From: JBNARI01 sp049718765 | GTDB lineage: Bacteria; Bacillota; Sulfobacillia; DUMF01 | NCBI GenBank assembly: GCA_049718765.1 | Contig: JBNARI010000001.1 | Span: 124,001 to 188,000, forward strand | Direction of reading: 5' to 3' | DNA: 64,000 bases | Part shown: positions 17,164 to 25,791 of the stretch, in pieces | How the letters are laid out: each line of letters begins with the position of its first letter | Position numbering within the stretch: position 1 is the stretch's first letter | Notes under the pieces: model-generated | What the model was told of the DNA's origin: nothing | The model's database searches: none | Seen by the model: the letters and a program-made list of their open reading frames with translations, nothing else | Program-made: the position numbers and the translations under genes

Positions 17164-18464
17164 CTGATTTGTTGGCCAGGTGTACGGATTTTGCACCCGA
17201 ACTGATTGAACTCAGGCGGGAGATTCACCGCTATCCGGAACTGGGCTGGCTCGAGTTCAGGACAACAGATCGCGTGGCTCGGGTGTTGGAAGCCCTTGGC
17301 TACCAAGTGCTGCTAGGGGAGAAGGTGGTAAGAAGGGAGGCGGCGATGGGGGCACCAAGCCAGGAAGAATTGGCGCAAAACATACGGCGGGCTATCTCAG
17401 AGGGCGCTAGGGAACACGTGATCCACCAAATGAGGGGACTTACGGGCGTGGTTGGGGTGCTGGACACTCATGTTGATGGGCCAACAATTGCTTTCCGGGT
17501 GGACATGGATGCCCTGCCCCTGCAGGAAGCTGAAACCCAATCCCACAGGCCCTACAGAGAAGGTTTTTCTTCGTTGCACCAGGGGGTGATGCACGCATGC
17601 GGCCATGACGGTCATGTGGCTGTAGGCGTTGGGCTGGCGCGGCTGCTGGCGGAGATCAGAGCTGAGCTCAAGGGAAAGGTCAAGCTCATCTTCCAGCCCG
17701 CCGAGGAGGGAGTTCGGGGAGCAAGGGCAATGGTTGAAGCTGGCATAGCCGACGACGTGGACTATTTCCTAGCTTTCCACTTGGGCCTTACTCCCACCGA
17801 CCAACTGGGGGTGGTTTGTAGGAGCAAGGGGTTCCTCTCAACCACCAAGATAGATGCCAGGTTCTTGGGCAAGGCGGCGCATGCGGGGGTCGCTCCGGAA
17901 CAAGGGAGGAACGCGCTACTGGCTGCTGCCACTGCTGTGCTCAACGTTCACGCCATTGCTCCAAGCTCCCAGGGTGTGACCAGGGTGAACGTGGGCTACA
18001 TGGAAGCTGGCTCCGGAAGGAATATTGTTCCAGATAAGGCGGTGCTGAAGCTAGAGACTCGAGGTGCAACTGACCAGCTTAACGAGTACGTGAGGGAGCG
18101 CGCGATTCAGGTGCTTGAAGCCAGTGCCCGAATGTACGGGGTCAGGTGCGAACTCGAGGAAGTGGGTCAATCGGGCAGCGCTGAAGGGGACGTGGAGCTG
18201 GCAGTCCTTGTGGGTAAGGTTGCCAGGGCAGTGGGTATCGAACTTATAGTGGATGAGGCGGAGGTGGGTGGCAGCGAAGACGCCACGCTTTTCATGAGCC
18301 GGGTGCAGAGAAGGGGCGGCAAGGCGTTATACTACCAGGTGCTCACACCCCTTGCCGCCGACCACCATAACAACCTATTCGACTTCGATGAGCGGGCGAT
18401 CCCCCTGGCAGTGGCAATTGCGGGCGGCATGGTAAGGGAGATCGCCAGCATGTCACGTGTTTAG
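17151..18464 (+). CDS. abgA: p-Aminobenzoyl-glutamate hydrolase subunit AbgA-like (M20)
   Basis: 437 residues, the length of E. coli AbgA. Several stretches are characteristic of AbgA rather than of M20 proteins in general: YRKG-like HRPYREGFSS, HACGHDGHVAVG, FQPAEEGVRGARAMV, RVNVGYMEAGSGRN and LKLETRGATDQLNEYV. An insertion of about 30 residues after the first helices (GAPSQEELAQNIRRAIS) is also AbgA-like. The enzyme releases p-aminobenzoate and glutamate from a folate breakdown product. Start 17151 (GGAGAGG 4 nt upstream) or 17160 (ATGA overlap) are both possible. Confidence 0.85.
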   Translation: MPDMTDLLARCTDFAPELIELRREIHRYPELGWLEFRTTDRVARVLEALGYQVLLGEKVVRREAAMGAPSQEELAQNIRRAISEGAREHVIHQMRGLTGVVGVLDTHVDGPTIAFRVDMDALPLQEAETQSHRPYREGFSSLHQGVMHACGHDGHVAVGVGLARLLAEIRAELKGKVKLIFQPAEEGVRGARAMVEAGIADDVDYFLAFHLGLTPTDQLGVVCRSKGFLSTTKIDARFLGKAAHAGVAPEQGRNALLAAATAVLNVHAIAPSSQGVTRVNVGYMEAGSGRNIVPDKAVLKLETRGATDQLNEYVRERAIQVLEASARMYGVRCELEEVGQSGSAEGDVELAVLVGKVARAVGIELIVDEAEVGGSEDATLFMSRVQRRGGKALYYQVLTPLAADHHNNLFDFDERAIPLAVAIAGGMVREIASMSRV

Positions 18465-18474
18465 GCAATGGGCG

Positions 18475-19500
18475 TCACGGGCGAGCTACCTCCATAACAA
18501 CTCTAAACACGCTCTCGTCGTGGCTGGCTGCAAGCTCGAAGCCACGAACGGCTTCGGCCATGGTTACCACATGGGTTACCATGGGCCTTACCTTGACCTT
18601 GCCAGAGCTTAGCAGGTCCACAGCGGTGCTGTAAGCCCCAGTGCCTGCCCGAGAACCCTCGATGGATATTTCCTTGTAATAGAGCTCCTCAAGGGGCACC
18701 CCTGAAGCTTTTTCCTTATACGTGCTGAAGACCACCACTTTCCCTCCAGGTTTGACTATGTTGATGGCTAAGGGTAACGCAGAGGTGTCTCCTGACGCTT
18801 CCACAACTACGTCGAACCCTCCTGGGGCTACGGTGCTGAGCCTTTCCTGGAGTTGTTCACTTGACGAGCTGATTGCGAGGTCGCACCCAAGCTGTTCGGC
18901 CAGGGAGAGCCTGGATTGCCTTCTGCCTCCAACCAGAGCAACCTTGCCTGCACCTGCGGCCCTAAGCACTTGCGCGACTAGCAGCGCCGAATGTCCAGAA
19001 CCCACTACGGCGGCTCTCTTGCCAATCATGGTTCCACAGCGGCTTACTGCCCTTACGGCACACGCGACTGCTACCAGAGACTGGGCTTCCAGCAAGTCCA
19101 CGCCTTGCCCGACGGGGTGCACGATTTCTGCAGGCACAACCACGTACTCCGCCATTGCTCCGTCTCGGGTGCGCCCCAAAGCTATGCGGTTCCTGCAAAA
19201 CTCGGCGTGCTCCGAAAGGCAAAGGTCACATTTGTGGCAAGGGTAGCTTGCTTCAGCCACCACCGTGTCCCCACATGTCACGTTGCTGACCCCTTCGCCA
19301 AGGGCGTCCACCTTACCCGAGAACTCATGACCTGGCACCACAGGGTAAGCCGCTCTGTGCTTTCCCTGCCATACCGTCACGTCTGTTCCACAGTACCCCA
19401 CGTAGCACACTTTGATACGCACCTCATTTGGGCCTGGTTGAGGCAGCGGCCTGTCTTCCAGTGCCACTTGAAGGGGTGCAGCTATGACCACAGCTTTCAA
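18475..19500 (-). CDS. Zinc-dependent alcohol/polyol dehydrogenase (MDR family)
   Basis: 341 residues. The catalytic zinc site is visible in GYCGTD and GHEFSG, and the structural zinc site has four cysteines in CHKCDLCLSEHAEFC. The Rossmann motif is VVGSGHSALLVAQVLRAAGA. It resembles threonine/sorbitol dehydrogenases and acts in the cytoplasm with NAD(P). TTG at 19500 was chosen because GGGAGGCGG precedes it and the protein then begins MKAVVI, as the family does. It is the last gene of the nine-gene-scale minus-strand operon that starts with the GntR gene. The substrate is unknown. Confidence 0.88.
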   Translation of the reverse strand: MKAVVIAAPLQVALEDRPLPQPGPNEVRIKVCYVGYCGTDVTVWQGKHRAAYPVVPGHEFSGKVDALGEGVSNVTCGDTVVAEASYPCHKCDLCLSEHAEFCRNRIALGRTRDGAMAEYVVVPAEIVHPVGQGVDLLEAQSLVAVACAVRAVSRCGTMIGKRAAVVGSGHSALLVAQVLRAAGAGKVALVGGRRQSRLSLAEQLGCDLAISSSSEQLQERLSTVAPGGFDVVVEASGDTSALPLAINIVKPGGKVVVFSTYKEKASGVPLEELYYKEISIEGSRAGTGAYSTAVDLLSSGKVKVRPMVTHVVTMAEAVRGFELAASHDESVFRVVMEVARP

Positions 19501-19524
19501 GACTTCCGCCTCCCGACTCAAAAA

Positions 19525-20538
19525 CTAGCAGATTCTCAGTACTGCCCTGCCTGTGACCCTGCCTGCGTGTAAGTCTTCCAGGGCAAGGTTGGCTTCGTGC
19601 AATGGGTATTCCTTGCCAATGACAGGCGTAATAGCCCGCCTGGCTATGAGGTCGAGGGCTTCGACGACACTTTGTTTGGAGCATCCCCTTGATCCCTTCA
19701 CGCAGATTTGTCGGCGCACGAGTTCCGGCGTGGGAATGATTGCGCTGCTTTGGCTAGAGTAGCCAAGCACGACAATGGTGCCTTCGGCTTTGACGAGCTG
19801 CCTTGCGAGCCCAATGGAACTTTCAGACCCTACGGTATCGATCACGGCATGAAACTGCTTGAAATGATTGGTGCCAAGTTCCGTGGTGAGGAAGCATTCA
19901 CCTATGCCCAATTTGCGCGCTTGCTCTAGCTTGGGTTGGACGGATTCGATTCCGGTAACCCATGCTCCGCTCAGTCTTGCTATTTGAGCTGCGTGGATTC
20001 CCAGCCCCCCTAGTCCGACTACAGCTACTCGCTGGCACAGCCCAACTCCGCCTGTGCGCTTCACTGCTTCAAGGCTGGTGGCAATAGCATCTGCTGCAAT
20101 TGCAGCCTCGGGGAAATCTACCGTATCGGGCACCTGGATTACGTTTGCGGCGGGTACAGCCACAAACTCGGCGTACCCGCCATGGCTGGTAAATCCAATC
20201 TGTGAAACCATGTTTTCGCACAGCTGTTGCTTGCCTGTACGGCAATGTTCGCAGGTGCCGCAGCCCACGTAAAAGTAGACCACCACTTTCGTACCCTTCT
20301 TCAAACTGGTTACTGCTTGACCCAAGTCTTCGATAGTGCCCGCAATCTCGTGGCCGAGCACATGGGGCAGGCTTGGGAGCCTTTCAGGGGGCAACCAGCC
20401 GTTAGCAAGCTTTACGTCGCTGTGACACACGCCGCAGCTGTATACTTTCACGAGCACCTGGTCGCTGCCAAGATGTGGGACTGGCATTTCTTCCAGGCGC
20501 AAGGGCTTTCCAAACGAGCGCAATACCATTGCCCTCAT
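19525..20538 (-). CDS. Zinc-dependent alcohol dehydrogenase
   Basis: 337 residues. The catalytic zinc motifs are CGVCHSD and GHEIAG, and the structural zinc cysteines lie in CGTCEHCRTGKQQLC. The NAD-binding loop is VVGLGGLGIHAAQ. It is close to propanol-preferring AdhP/AdhA enzymes. It starts 3 bp after the HMGL gene stop and is followed after 24 bp by a second dehydrogenase. Two dehydrogenases side by side suggest consecutive oxidation or reduction of an alcohol made or consumed by the pathway. Confidence 0.9.
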   Translation of the reverse strand: MRAMVLRSFGKPLRLEEMPVPHLGSDQVLVKVYSCGVCHSDVKLANGWLPPERLPSLPHVLGHEIAGTIEDLGQAVTSLKKGTKVVVYFYVGCGTCEHCRTGKQQLCENMVSQIGFTSHGGYAEFVAVPAANVIQVPDTVDFPEAAIAADAIATSLEAVKRTGGVGLCQRVAVVGLGGLGIHAAQIARLSGAWVTGIESVQPKLEQARKLGIGECFLTTELGTNHFKQFHAVIDTVGSESSIGLARQLVKAEGTIVVLGYSSQSSAIIPTPELVRRQICVKGSRGCSKQSVVEALDLIARRAITPVIGKEYPLHEANLALEDLHAGRVTGRAVLRIC

Positions 20539-20541
20539 AGC

Positions 20542-21741
20542 TCATACCTTCCCAAGGATGTCCAGGAACTCCTCATCGGTTAGGCAACGTTTTTTCTCCG
20601 TCGAGAGCTTTTTCACTTCTTCAACTACTACATCCAGTTTGTGGTCGGGCACAGTCACACCGAGTTCTGCTGCCTTGACCTTAACGGATTCCTTACCGCT
20701 CTTCTTGCCTAGCACCACTCGGATTTGCTGGCCCACAAGTCCAGGTTTGTACGGGAATATGGCCAGGGGCATGCTGTACACGGCTTCCATACCCAGTCCT
20801 ATTTCCCGCATGAAGGCAGATTCGCCTACTATGGGCTTGTTGCGGGCAGGCTTGATTCCGCTTAGCTCTTCAAGCATCTTTGACAACTGCACCAGTTTAT
20901 CGAGTTTAATGCCAGTGCGATATCCGTAGAGCAGTTCCAAGGCAAGGCAGACTTCATCCAGTGCTGCGTTTCCTGTACGCTCGCCCAGGCCGTTCACGCA
21001 AACGTGTACTGACTGGGCTCCTGCTTCGAGACCTGCCAGGGATGTGGCAGTGGCTAAGCCAAGGTCGTTGTGGGTGTGAATCTCCAGGGGCAAATCTGTC
21101 CACTGGCGGACCCGCGTGACCAGGTACCTTATCGCAGCGGGCGTGGCGCAGCCTGTGGTGTCTATAATCGCAATGCTGTCTGGGCGCGCATTTGCCACAA
21201 CGGTGGTTATGAGCTGCCTCAAGAAGTTGATGTCGGCCCTGGTGGTGTCAAAGGGGAAGAAACACACGTTTAGCCCTTTGGACTTGGCATAGGCTACCGC
21301 TTCCACGGCTCTGTCAAGGGCCTGCTGTTCGGTCCACTTGAGTTGGTACTTGATTTTAGGCTCTCCGCTGGGGCTTTCAATCACCACGTGCTGCACTCCG
21401 CAATCCACAGCCTTATCGATGTCTCCCTTGGTGGCCCTGCAGAAAGCGTATATCTTGGCGGGAAGTTTCAACTCAATTATCTTGCGAATCGCAGAAGCGT
21501 CTTCTTGGGAAACTGCTGGCATCCCCGCCTCTATCCTCTGGACGCCTACTTCTGCAAGCATCTCAGCAATAGCGATCTTTTCCTTTTCCCGAAACACCAC
21601 TCCGGGGCTTTGTTCGCCGTCGCGCAGAGTGGCGTCATGAAACTCGATGCCCCTTGGAAGTTGTGGCAGCACTTCCTTCTCGAAGTTGAAAGGGCTTACC
21701 CACCAGTTGTCGGTTTTCCATTCGCCGTTCATGCTTGGCAC
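20542..21741 (-). CDS. HMGL/isopropylmalate-homocitrate synthase family enzyme
   Basis: 399 residues. A DRE-TIM metallolyase: the N-terminal DATLRDGEQSPG gives the metal and catalytic residues, and HTHNDLG gives the two metal-binding histidines; VNGLGERTGNAALDE is the usual glycine-rich loop. The C-terminal region (VVLGKKSGKESVKVKAAELG) is the NifV/homocitrate-synthase-like tail and lacks the leucine-regulatory domain of LeuA. It either condenses acetyl-CoA with a 2-oxo acid or cleaves the reverse reaction. No leuB/C/D neighbours are present, so leucine synthesis is unlikely; its place between a 2-hydroxyacid dehydrogenase and alcohol dehydrogenases suggests catabolism. Confidence 0.85.
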   Translation of the reverse strand: MPSMNGEWKTDNWWVSPFNFEKEVLPQLPRGIEFHDATLRDGEQSPGVVFREKEKIAIAEMLAEVGVQRIEAGMPAVSQEDASAIRKIIELKLPAKIYAFCRATKGDIDKAVDCGVQHVVIESPSGEPKIKYQLKWTEQQALDRAVEAVAYAKSKGLNVCFFPFDTTRADINFLRQLITTVVANARPDSIAIIDTTGCATPAAIRYLVTRVRQWTDLPLEIHTHNDLGLATATSLAGLEAGAQSVHVCVNGLGERTGNAALDEVCLALELLYGYRTGIKLDKLVQLSKMLEELSGIKPARNKPIVGESAFMREIGLGMEAVYSMPLAIFPYKPGLVGQQIRVVLGKKSGKESVKVKAAELGVTVPDHKLDVVVEEVKKLSTEKKRCLTDEEFLDILGKV

Positions 21742-21755
21742 CTCCTCAGAAGCTT

Positions 21756-22718
21756 TCAGTCTACGTTGACCGGATGAAGCGGTTTTCCTCTTAGCACGAC
21801 TTCAACTACGTTTCTTGCGGCCACCATGCTGGTGCGCGCCGCAGATTCGTAAGTGTATGCGCCCATGTGGGGGGTGAGCACCACGTTGGGCATTTTCAAG
21901 AGAGGGTTGCCCGGCTCAGGAGGCTCGGTGGACAAAACGTCTAAGCCTGCGGCGGCTATCCATCCCTGTTGCAGGGCCTCGCAGAGGGCTTCCTGATCCA
22001 CTACTTCCCCCCTTGAGGTGTTGATCAGGATTGCGGTGGGCTTCATCTTTCTGAGCTCCTCTCTGCCTATTAGCCCTCTCGTGTGGGGGGTGAGGGGTAC
22101 GTGCAAACTCACCACGTCGCTCTGCTTCAAGCACGTGTCCATGTCCACCTGACGGGCGCCCTTGGAAACCAGGGCGGGCGCTAGCTTGCTTTCCTGGATG
22201 TCATGGCCAAGCACGTTCATACCAAAGGCCAGTGCAATTTCGGCCAGGGATGACCCTATAGCTCCAGTGCCGATGACCCCCAGGGTCTTGCCCTTGAGCT
22301 CGAACCCAAATATGGGGCCCCAATTGCCTGCCCTGACTGCCTTGTCTGCTGACACCACGTTCCTGGCGCAAGCCAGCATCAAGGCAAATGCCAGTTCGGC
22401 AACTGCCCTTGCGCTCTCGTGAGGCACGTTGGTCACTGTGATACCTCGCTGCCGTGCGGCTGCAACGTCTATGTTGTCCACTCCAACTCCGTGTTTGGAG
22501 ATTACTTTGAGTTTGATCGCATGGTTCAGCAGCTTCGTGTCGATACGCTCAAGGCCCACGATTACTGCGTCCACGTCCTGAATGAGCTGTTGGATTTCCT
22601 CGGTCTTGGCAGGGTACCGAGACAACCTCACCACCGAGAAGCCATTTTGCTCCAGGTACGTTACGGGCTCCGGATCGTATTTTGCAAAGGTTGGTGTGGT
22701 TATCAACACTTTATACAT
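21756..22718 (-). CDS. D-isomer-specific 2-hydroxyacid dehydrogenase
   Basis: 320 residues, with the PGDH/glycerate dehydrogenase fold. The NAD loop is GVIGTGAIGSS. The catalytic Arg is in NTSRGEVVD, the Glu in the DVLSTEPPEP stretch and the His in LTPHMGAYTYES. There is no C-terminal ACT or ASB domain, so it is not a full serine-pathway SerA. It is tightly packed between the TRAP permease (3 bp) and the HMGL gene, which implies reduction or oxidation of a transported 2-hydroxy acid. Confidence 0.9.
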   Translation of the reverse strand: MYKVLITTPTFAKYDPEPVTYLEQNGFSVVRLSRYPAKTEEIQQLIQDVDAVIVGLERIDTKLLNHAIKLKVISKHGVGVDNIDVAAARQRGITVTNVPHESARAVAELAFALMLACARNVVSADKAVRAGNWGPIFGFELKGKTLGVIGTGAIGSSLAEIALAFGMNVLGHDIQESKLAPALVSKGARQVDMDTCLKQSDVVSLHVPLTPHTRGLIGREELRKMKPTAILINTSRGEVVDQEALCEALQQGWIAAAGLDVLSTEPPEPGNPLLKMPNVVLTPHMGAYTYESAARTSMVAARNVVEVVLRGKPLHPVNVD

Positions 22719-22721
22719 GCG

Positions 22722-24650
22722 TCATGCACTCCTTGTATCGGTCGTCGTGGGATGGCCTTGCTTACTGCCGAAGTAGTGCCAGAGCATGCCGCCGCCAAGC
22801 AGGCCAAAGCCGAGCACGTCAGTTGCAGGCTCGGGTATCATTAAGCAGATTCCTGATGCGAGCAACAACAGGCGAATCCAAGTGTTCACAGGAGCCTGGA
22901 ACCACCCGGACAATGCCACCGAAAGGGCAAACACCCCAACGAGGGAAGTCACGCATGACCACAGCACCCAGGTCCATTTCCCTACCAGCAACAGCGCTGG
23001 ACTATAGACGAACATGAAGGGCACCAGGAAGCCCACAATTCCCAGCCTTGCCGCTGTGAGCGCTACCTTTACGGGGTTAGTTTTGGCAATGGCCGCAGCA
23101 GGATAAGCCACCAGTGCCACTGGAGGCGTAATTCCGCTTATGCAGGCATAGTAGAACACGAAAAGGTGTGCTTGTAGCGGCGAAATGCCCATCTTTGTGA
23201 GCGCTGGTGCCATGACTGCTGCGGAAATCAAATAACACGCGGTCGTGGGCAGACCCATACTCAGGATTACCACGATGAGTGCCACCAACACTAAGGCTAG
23301 CAGCAGGGAACCCGACGCCAAACTCACAACGGCCGCCGAAAGCTTCAAGCCCACGCCTGTTAGGGATATCATGGCAACCACTATGCCCGCACACGCGCAC
23401 GAGGCGATCACCTCGAGGCACCCCTTTGTACCGTTTGCCAGGGCCTCAACGAACTTGTTCCAACTCAGGCGGGTGTCTTTTTTTAGGAAGGATACCAGCA
23501 CTGCGGTGTAAAGGGAGAACAGGGCCGCCCTAATTGCAGTAGTTTGGACCACCAGCAGCTCGTAGAGGAGGACCAATATCGGGATTAGCAGGTGGCCCCT
23601 TTCCCTGATAACCGACCTGGCTAGGGGCAGTTGGGAAGGTGGCAATCCTTTAAGGTTAGTTCTGCCTGCTTCGAAGTCGATCATAAAATAGACTGCTAGG
23701 AAGTAAAGGATAGCTGGCAACGCTGCGGATATGGCAATTGTGGAGTAGGGTTTTGAGATCATTTCCGCCATGAGGAAGGCACCAGCACCCATGATGGGAG
23801 GCATGATTTGACCTCCCGTAGAAGCCACCGCTTCCACTGCGCCTGCAAAGTGGGGAGCAAACCCGGTGCTCTTCATTAGTGGGATGGTGAAAGTGCCCGT
23901 GGCAACCACGTTTGCGATGCCGCTCCCGGAAATGGTGCCAAAAAGCGCACTTGCCAGTACTGCCACTTTCGCTGGACCACCCCTGAACCTACCAGCAATA
24001 GAATAAGCCAAGTCAGTGTAAAACTTGCCAGTTCCAGTGGCGCTCAGCATTGCACCGAAGAGTATGAAGAGCAATACATACGTAGATGAAGCGCCCAGGG
24101 GGATCCCATATATTCCATCGATGCTGAAGGCCTGGGAGATGATGCGGGCAAGGGGATAGCTCTTAGCCCGCAAGGGCCCTGGGAAAAGCGACGCAAACCT
24201 CGAGTACACCATGAGCACTACTGTTAGGATCACCAGAGGCAAACCTACCAGACGACGTACCATTTCCAAAACCAAGAGTATGGCGAGGAGACCGAACACT
24301 ATGTCCAGGGGAGTAGGAGCAACTCCAGCCCTTAGCACAAAGGCATCTCCTTGGGTGAACACGTAAACGGTGACAGCCAGCCCCACAATGGGCAAGAGCC
24401 AATCAATGACTGTTGGGCGGTCTCTCCATCGCTGGCCAGGTGCGTAAACTAAGGGTACTAGCACGAACGCAGCCAGGAGGTGAAGTAGCCGAAGTTCCAG
24501 GACTGAGGTTGCCTTCACTCCAAGGGCAATCACGTGGTAGACGCTGGCTGCGGCGGCCAAGTAGTTGACTGCTGTGAAAAGTGGTGGTTTTAGATGTCGT
24601 CTCAAGCTCTCAGAAGGTTCTTCCAACGTGTTCTTACGGCTTGCTGGCAT
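22722..24650 (-). CDS. TRAP transporter fused permease (TAXI-associated)
   Basis: 642 residues, a fusion of the small and large TRAP membrane subunits with about 16-18 membrane segments. Family marks include LFGTISGSGIANVVATGTFTIPLM (shown in part: TISGSGIANVVATG), STGGQIMPPIMGAGAF and SMGLPTTACYL. Together with the upstream TAXI binding protein it forms a sodium- or proton-driven importer for an organic acid or amino acid. A hairpin in the 65-bp gap before it probably lowers its expression relative to the binding protein. Its ribosome site AAGGAGG directly follows that hairpin. Confidence 0.93.
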   Translation of the reverse strand: MPASRKNTLEEPSESLRRHLKPPLFTAVNYLAAAASVYHVIALGVKATSVLELRLLHLLAAFVLVPLVYAPGQRWRDRPTVIDWLLPIVGLAVTVYVFTQGDAFVLRAGVAPTPLDIVFGLLAILLVLEMVRRLVGLPLVILTVVLMVYSRFASLFPGPLRAKSYPLARIISQAFSIDGIYGIPLGASSTYVLLFILFGAMLSATGTGKFYTDLAYSIAGRFRGGPAKVAVLASALFGTISGSGIANVVATGTFTIPLMKSTGFAPHFAGAVEAVASTGGQIMPPIMGAGAFLMAEMISKPYSTIAISAALPAILYFLAVYFMIDFEAGRTNLKGLPPSQLPLARSVIRERGHLLIPILVLLYELLVVQTTAIRAALFSLYTAVLVSFLKKDTRLSWNKFVEALANGTKGCLEVIASCACAGIVVAMISLTGVGLKLSAAVVSLASGSLLLALVLVALIVVILSMGLPTTACYLISAAVMAPALTKMGISPLQAHLFVFYYACISGITPPVALVAYPAAAIAKTNPVKVALTAARLGIVGFLVPFMFVYSPALLLVGKWTWVLWSCVTSLVGVFALSVALSGWFQAPVNTWIRLLLLASGICLMIPEPATDVLGFGLLGGGMLWHYFGSKQGHPTTTDTRSA

Positions 24651-24673
24651 GGGCGATCCTCCTTATGACGCTG

Positions 24674-24704
24674 GTTGGTCTCCGCCATGACGGCGGAGAC
24701 CAAC
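24674..24704 (-). repeat. Intercistronic hairpin between TAXI binding protein and TRAP permease
   Basis: A perfect 13-bp inverted repeat, GTTGGTCTCCGCC (24674-24686) with its complement at 24692-24704 and a 5-nt loop. No T-run follows on the minus strand; an AAGGAGG ribosome site comes next. It is therefore better read as an RNA-stabilising or partial-attenuation hairpin at the 3' end of the binding-protein message than as a full terminator. Confidence 0.65.
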
Positions 24705-24715
24705 GTGTTCCAACA

Positions 24716-25765
24716 CTATTTCTTCGGCGGTGGTGGTAGGACCGGAAGCTTGACACCCTTCTCCTTGTAGTACTTTTCCGCGCCCGAGTGGAGAGGCAAG
24801 TTCATGTACTGGACGTTTTCCAAAGTGCATTGCTTGAAGCTTGCATGGGCGTTATGGATTATGGACGGATTGTCGAACACTGCCTTCACCGCGTTGTAGA
24901 TGAAGTCCTCGGGCAAGCTAGGTGAGCAAATTATGAAGTTCCAGCCCTGGAACACCTTGATGTCCTTGGTGAGGCCCTTGTACGTGCCGGCCCGCAGCGT
25001 ACCAACGCTGTAATATGGATATGCTTCCTGGAACTTGTTAAGGTCTGCCTCGGACATTTCTATGAACCTGAGTTTGTGCTGGGTCTCTAGCTCCTGGATA
25101 AAGCCTGCGGGATGGCCTGCCAGGTAGAAAACTGCATCTACCAGACCGTCACGCACCATGCCTCCAGTGTCTTCCCAGCTTGCATTTACGATCTTCTTGG
25201 GGTTGATCTTGAAGAACTCCAGGATTTGCCTTCCAGTGACGTCACTTCCCCCGCCAGCGTAACCGAGAGCCACGATCTTGCCGTTGAGGTCGTATATCGA
25301 CTTTATGGGGGAGTTGTCTTTCACGAACCAGACGCCCTCATAGGAATACGATGGAATCAGGGAAGCCACGTTCTTGTATTCTGTTCCCTTTGCCCAGGAG
25401 AGTCCGTAGTACCCGGGGTAGGTCTGAAGCGTGGAGCTTATGCCGAATTCCACCTGGCCGTTGTGTACCAGCTGCATGTTCTGGGAGGAGCCGCCTGGCT
25501 CGACGTTCATTTGCAGCCCGTCGAAGGCTTTCATCATTGTCTCTGCGAAGGCGGCGCAGAAGTTCACGAACAAGCTGCCTGCAGGGCCGCTTGCCACCGA
25601 CATGAGGGACTTGGGTGGCTTGGGCTTAGCAGGCTGCTGTTGGCCTGCTTCCTTCTTCTCTTGGGCCGGTTGCTGCGGAGCAGCCTGTTGGGTGCTGCAC
25701 CCTACAATGGATACCATCAGAAGCAGCGCCAGCAACACCACCAAAACCTTGTTTGGCCTAAGCAT
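24716..25765 (-). CDS. TAXI-family TRAP solute-binding lipoprotein
   Basis: 349 residues. The signal peptide ends in a lipobox (VSIVGC), giving an extracytoplasmic membrane-anchored protein, followed by a Gln/Pro/Lys-rich linker. The mature part has the TAXI pattern: VASGPAGSLFVNFCAAFA, EPGGSSQNMQLVHNGQVEFGI and ALGYAGGGSDVTGRQIL. It captures the substrate for the downstream TRAP permease. TAXI proteins usually bind glutamate-like or dicarboxylic compounds, but the ligand cannot be read from the sequence. It ends with an unusual PPPPKK tail. Confidence 0.92.
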   Translation of the reverse strand: MLRPNKVLVVLLALLLMVSIVGCSTQQAAPQQPAQEKKEAGQQQPAKPKPPKSLMSVASGPAGSLFVNFCAAFAETMMKAFDGLQMNVEPGGSSQNMQLVHNGQVEFGISSTLQTYPGYYGLSWAKGTEYKNVASLIPSYSYEGVWFVKDNSPIKSIYDLNGKIVALGYAGGGSDVTGRQILEFFKINPKKIVNASWEDTGGMVRDGLVDAVFYLAGHPAGFIQELETQHKLRFIEMSEADLNKFQEAYPYYSVGTLRAGTYKGLTKDIKVFQGWNFIICSPSLPEDFIYNAVKAVFDNPSIIHNAHASFKQCTLENVQYMNLPLHSGAEKYYKEKGVKLPVLPPPPKK

Positions 25766-25791
25766 TTTTTAGGGATCCCTCCTTTTGATGC

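Noticed and set aside
20542..21741. LeuA of leucine synthesis
   Set aside because: No leucine-regulatory domain is visible and no leuB, leuC or leuD is adjacent; the context is catabolic.
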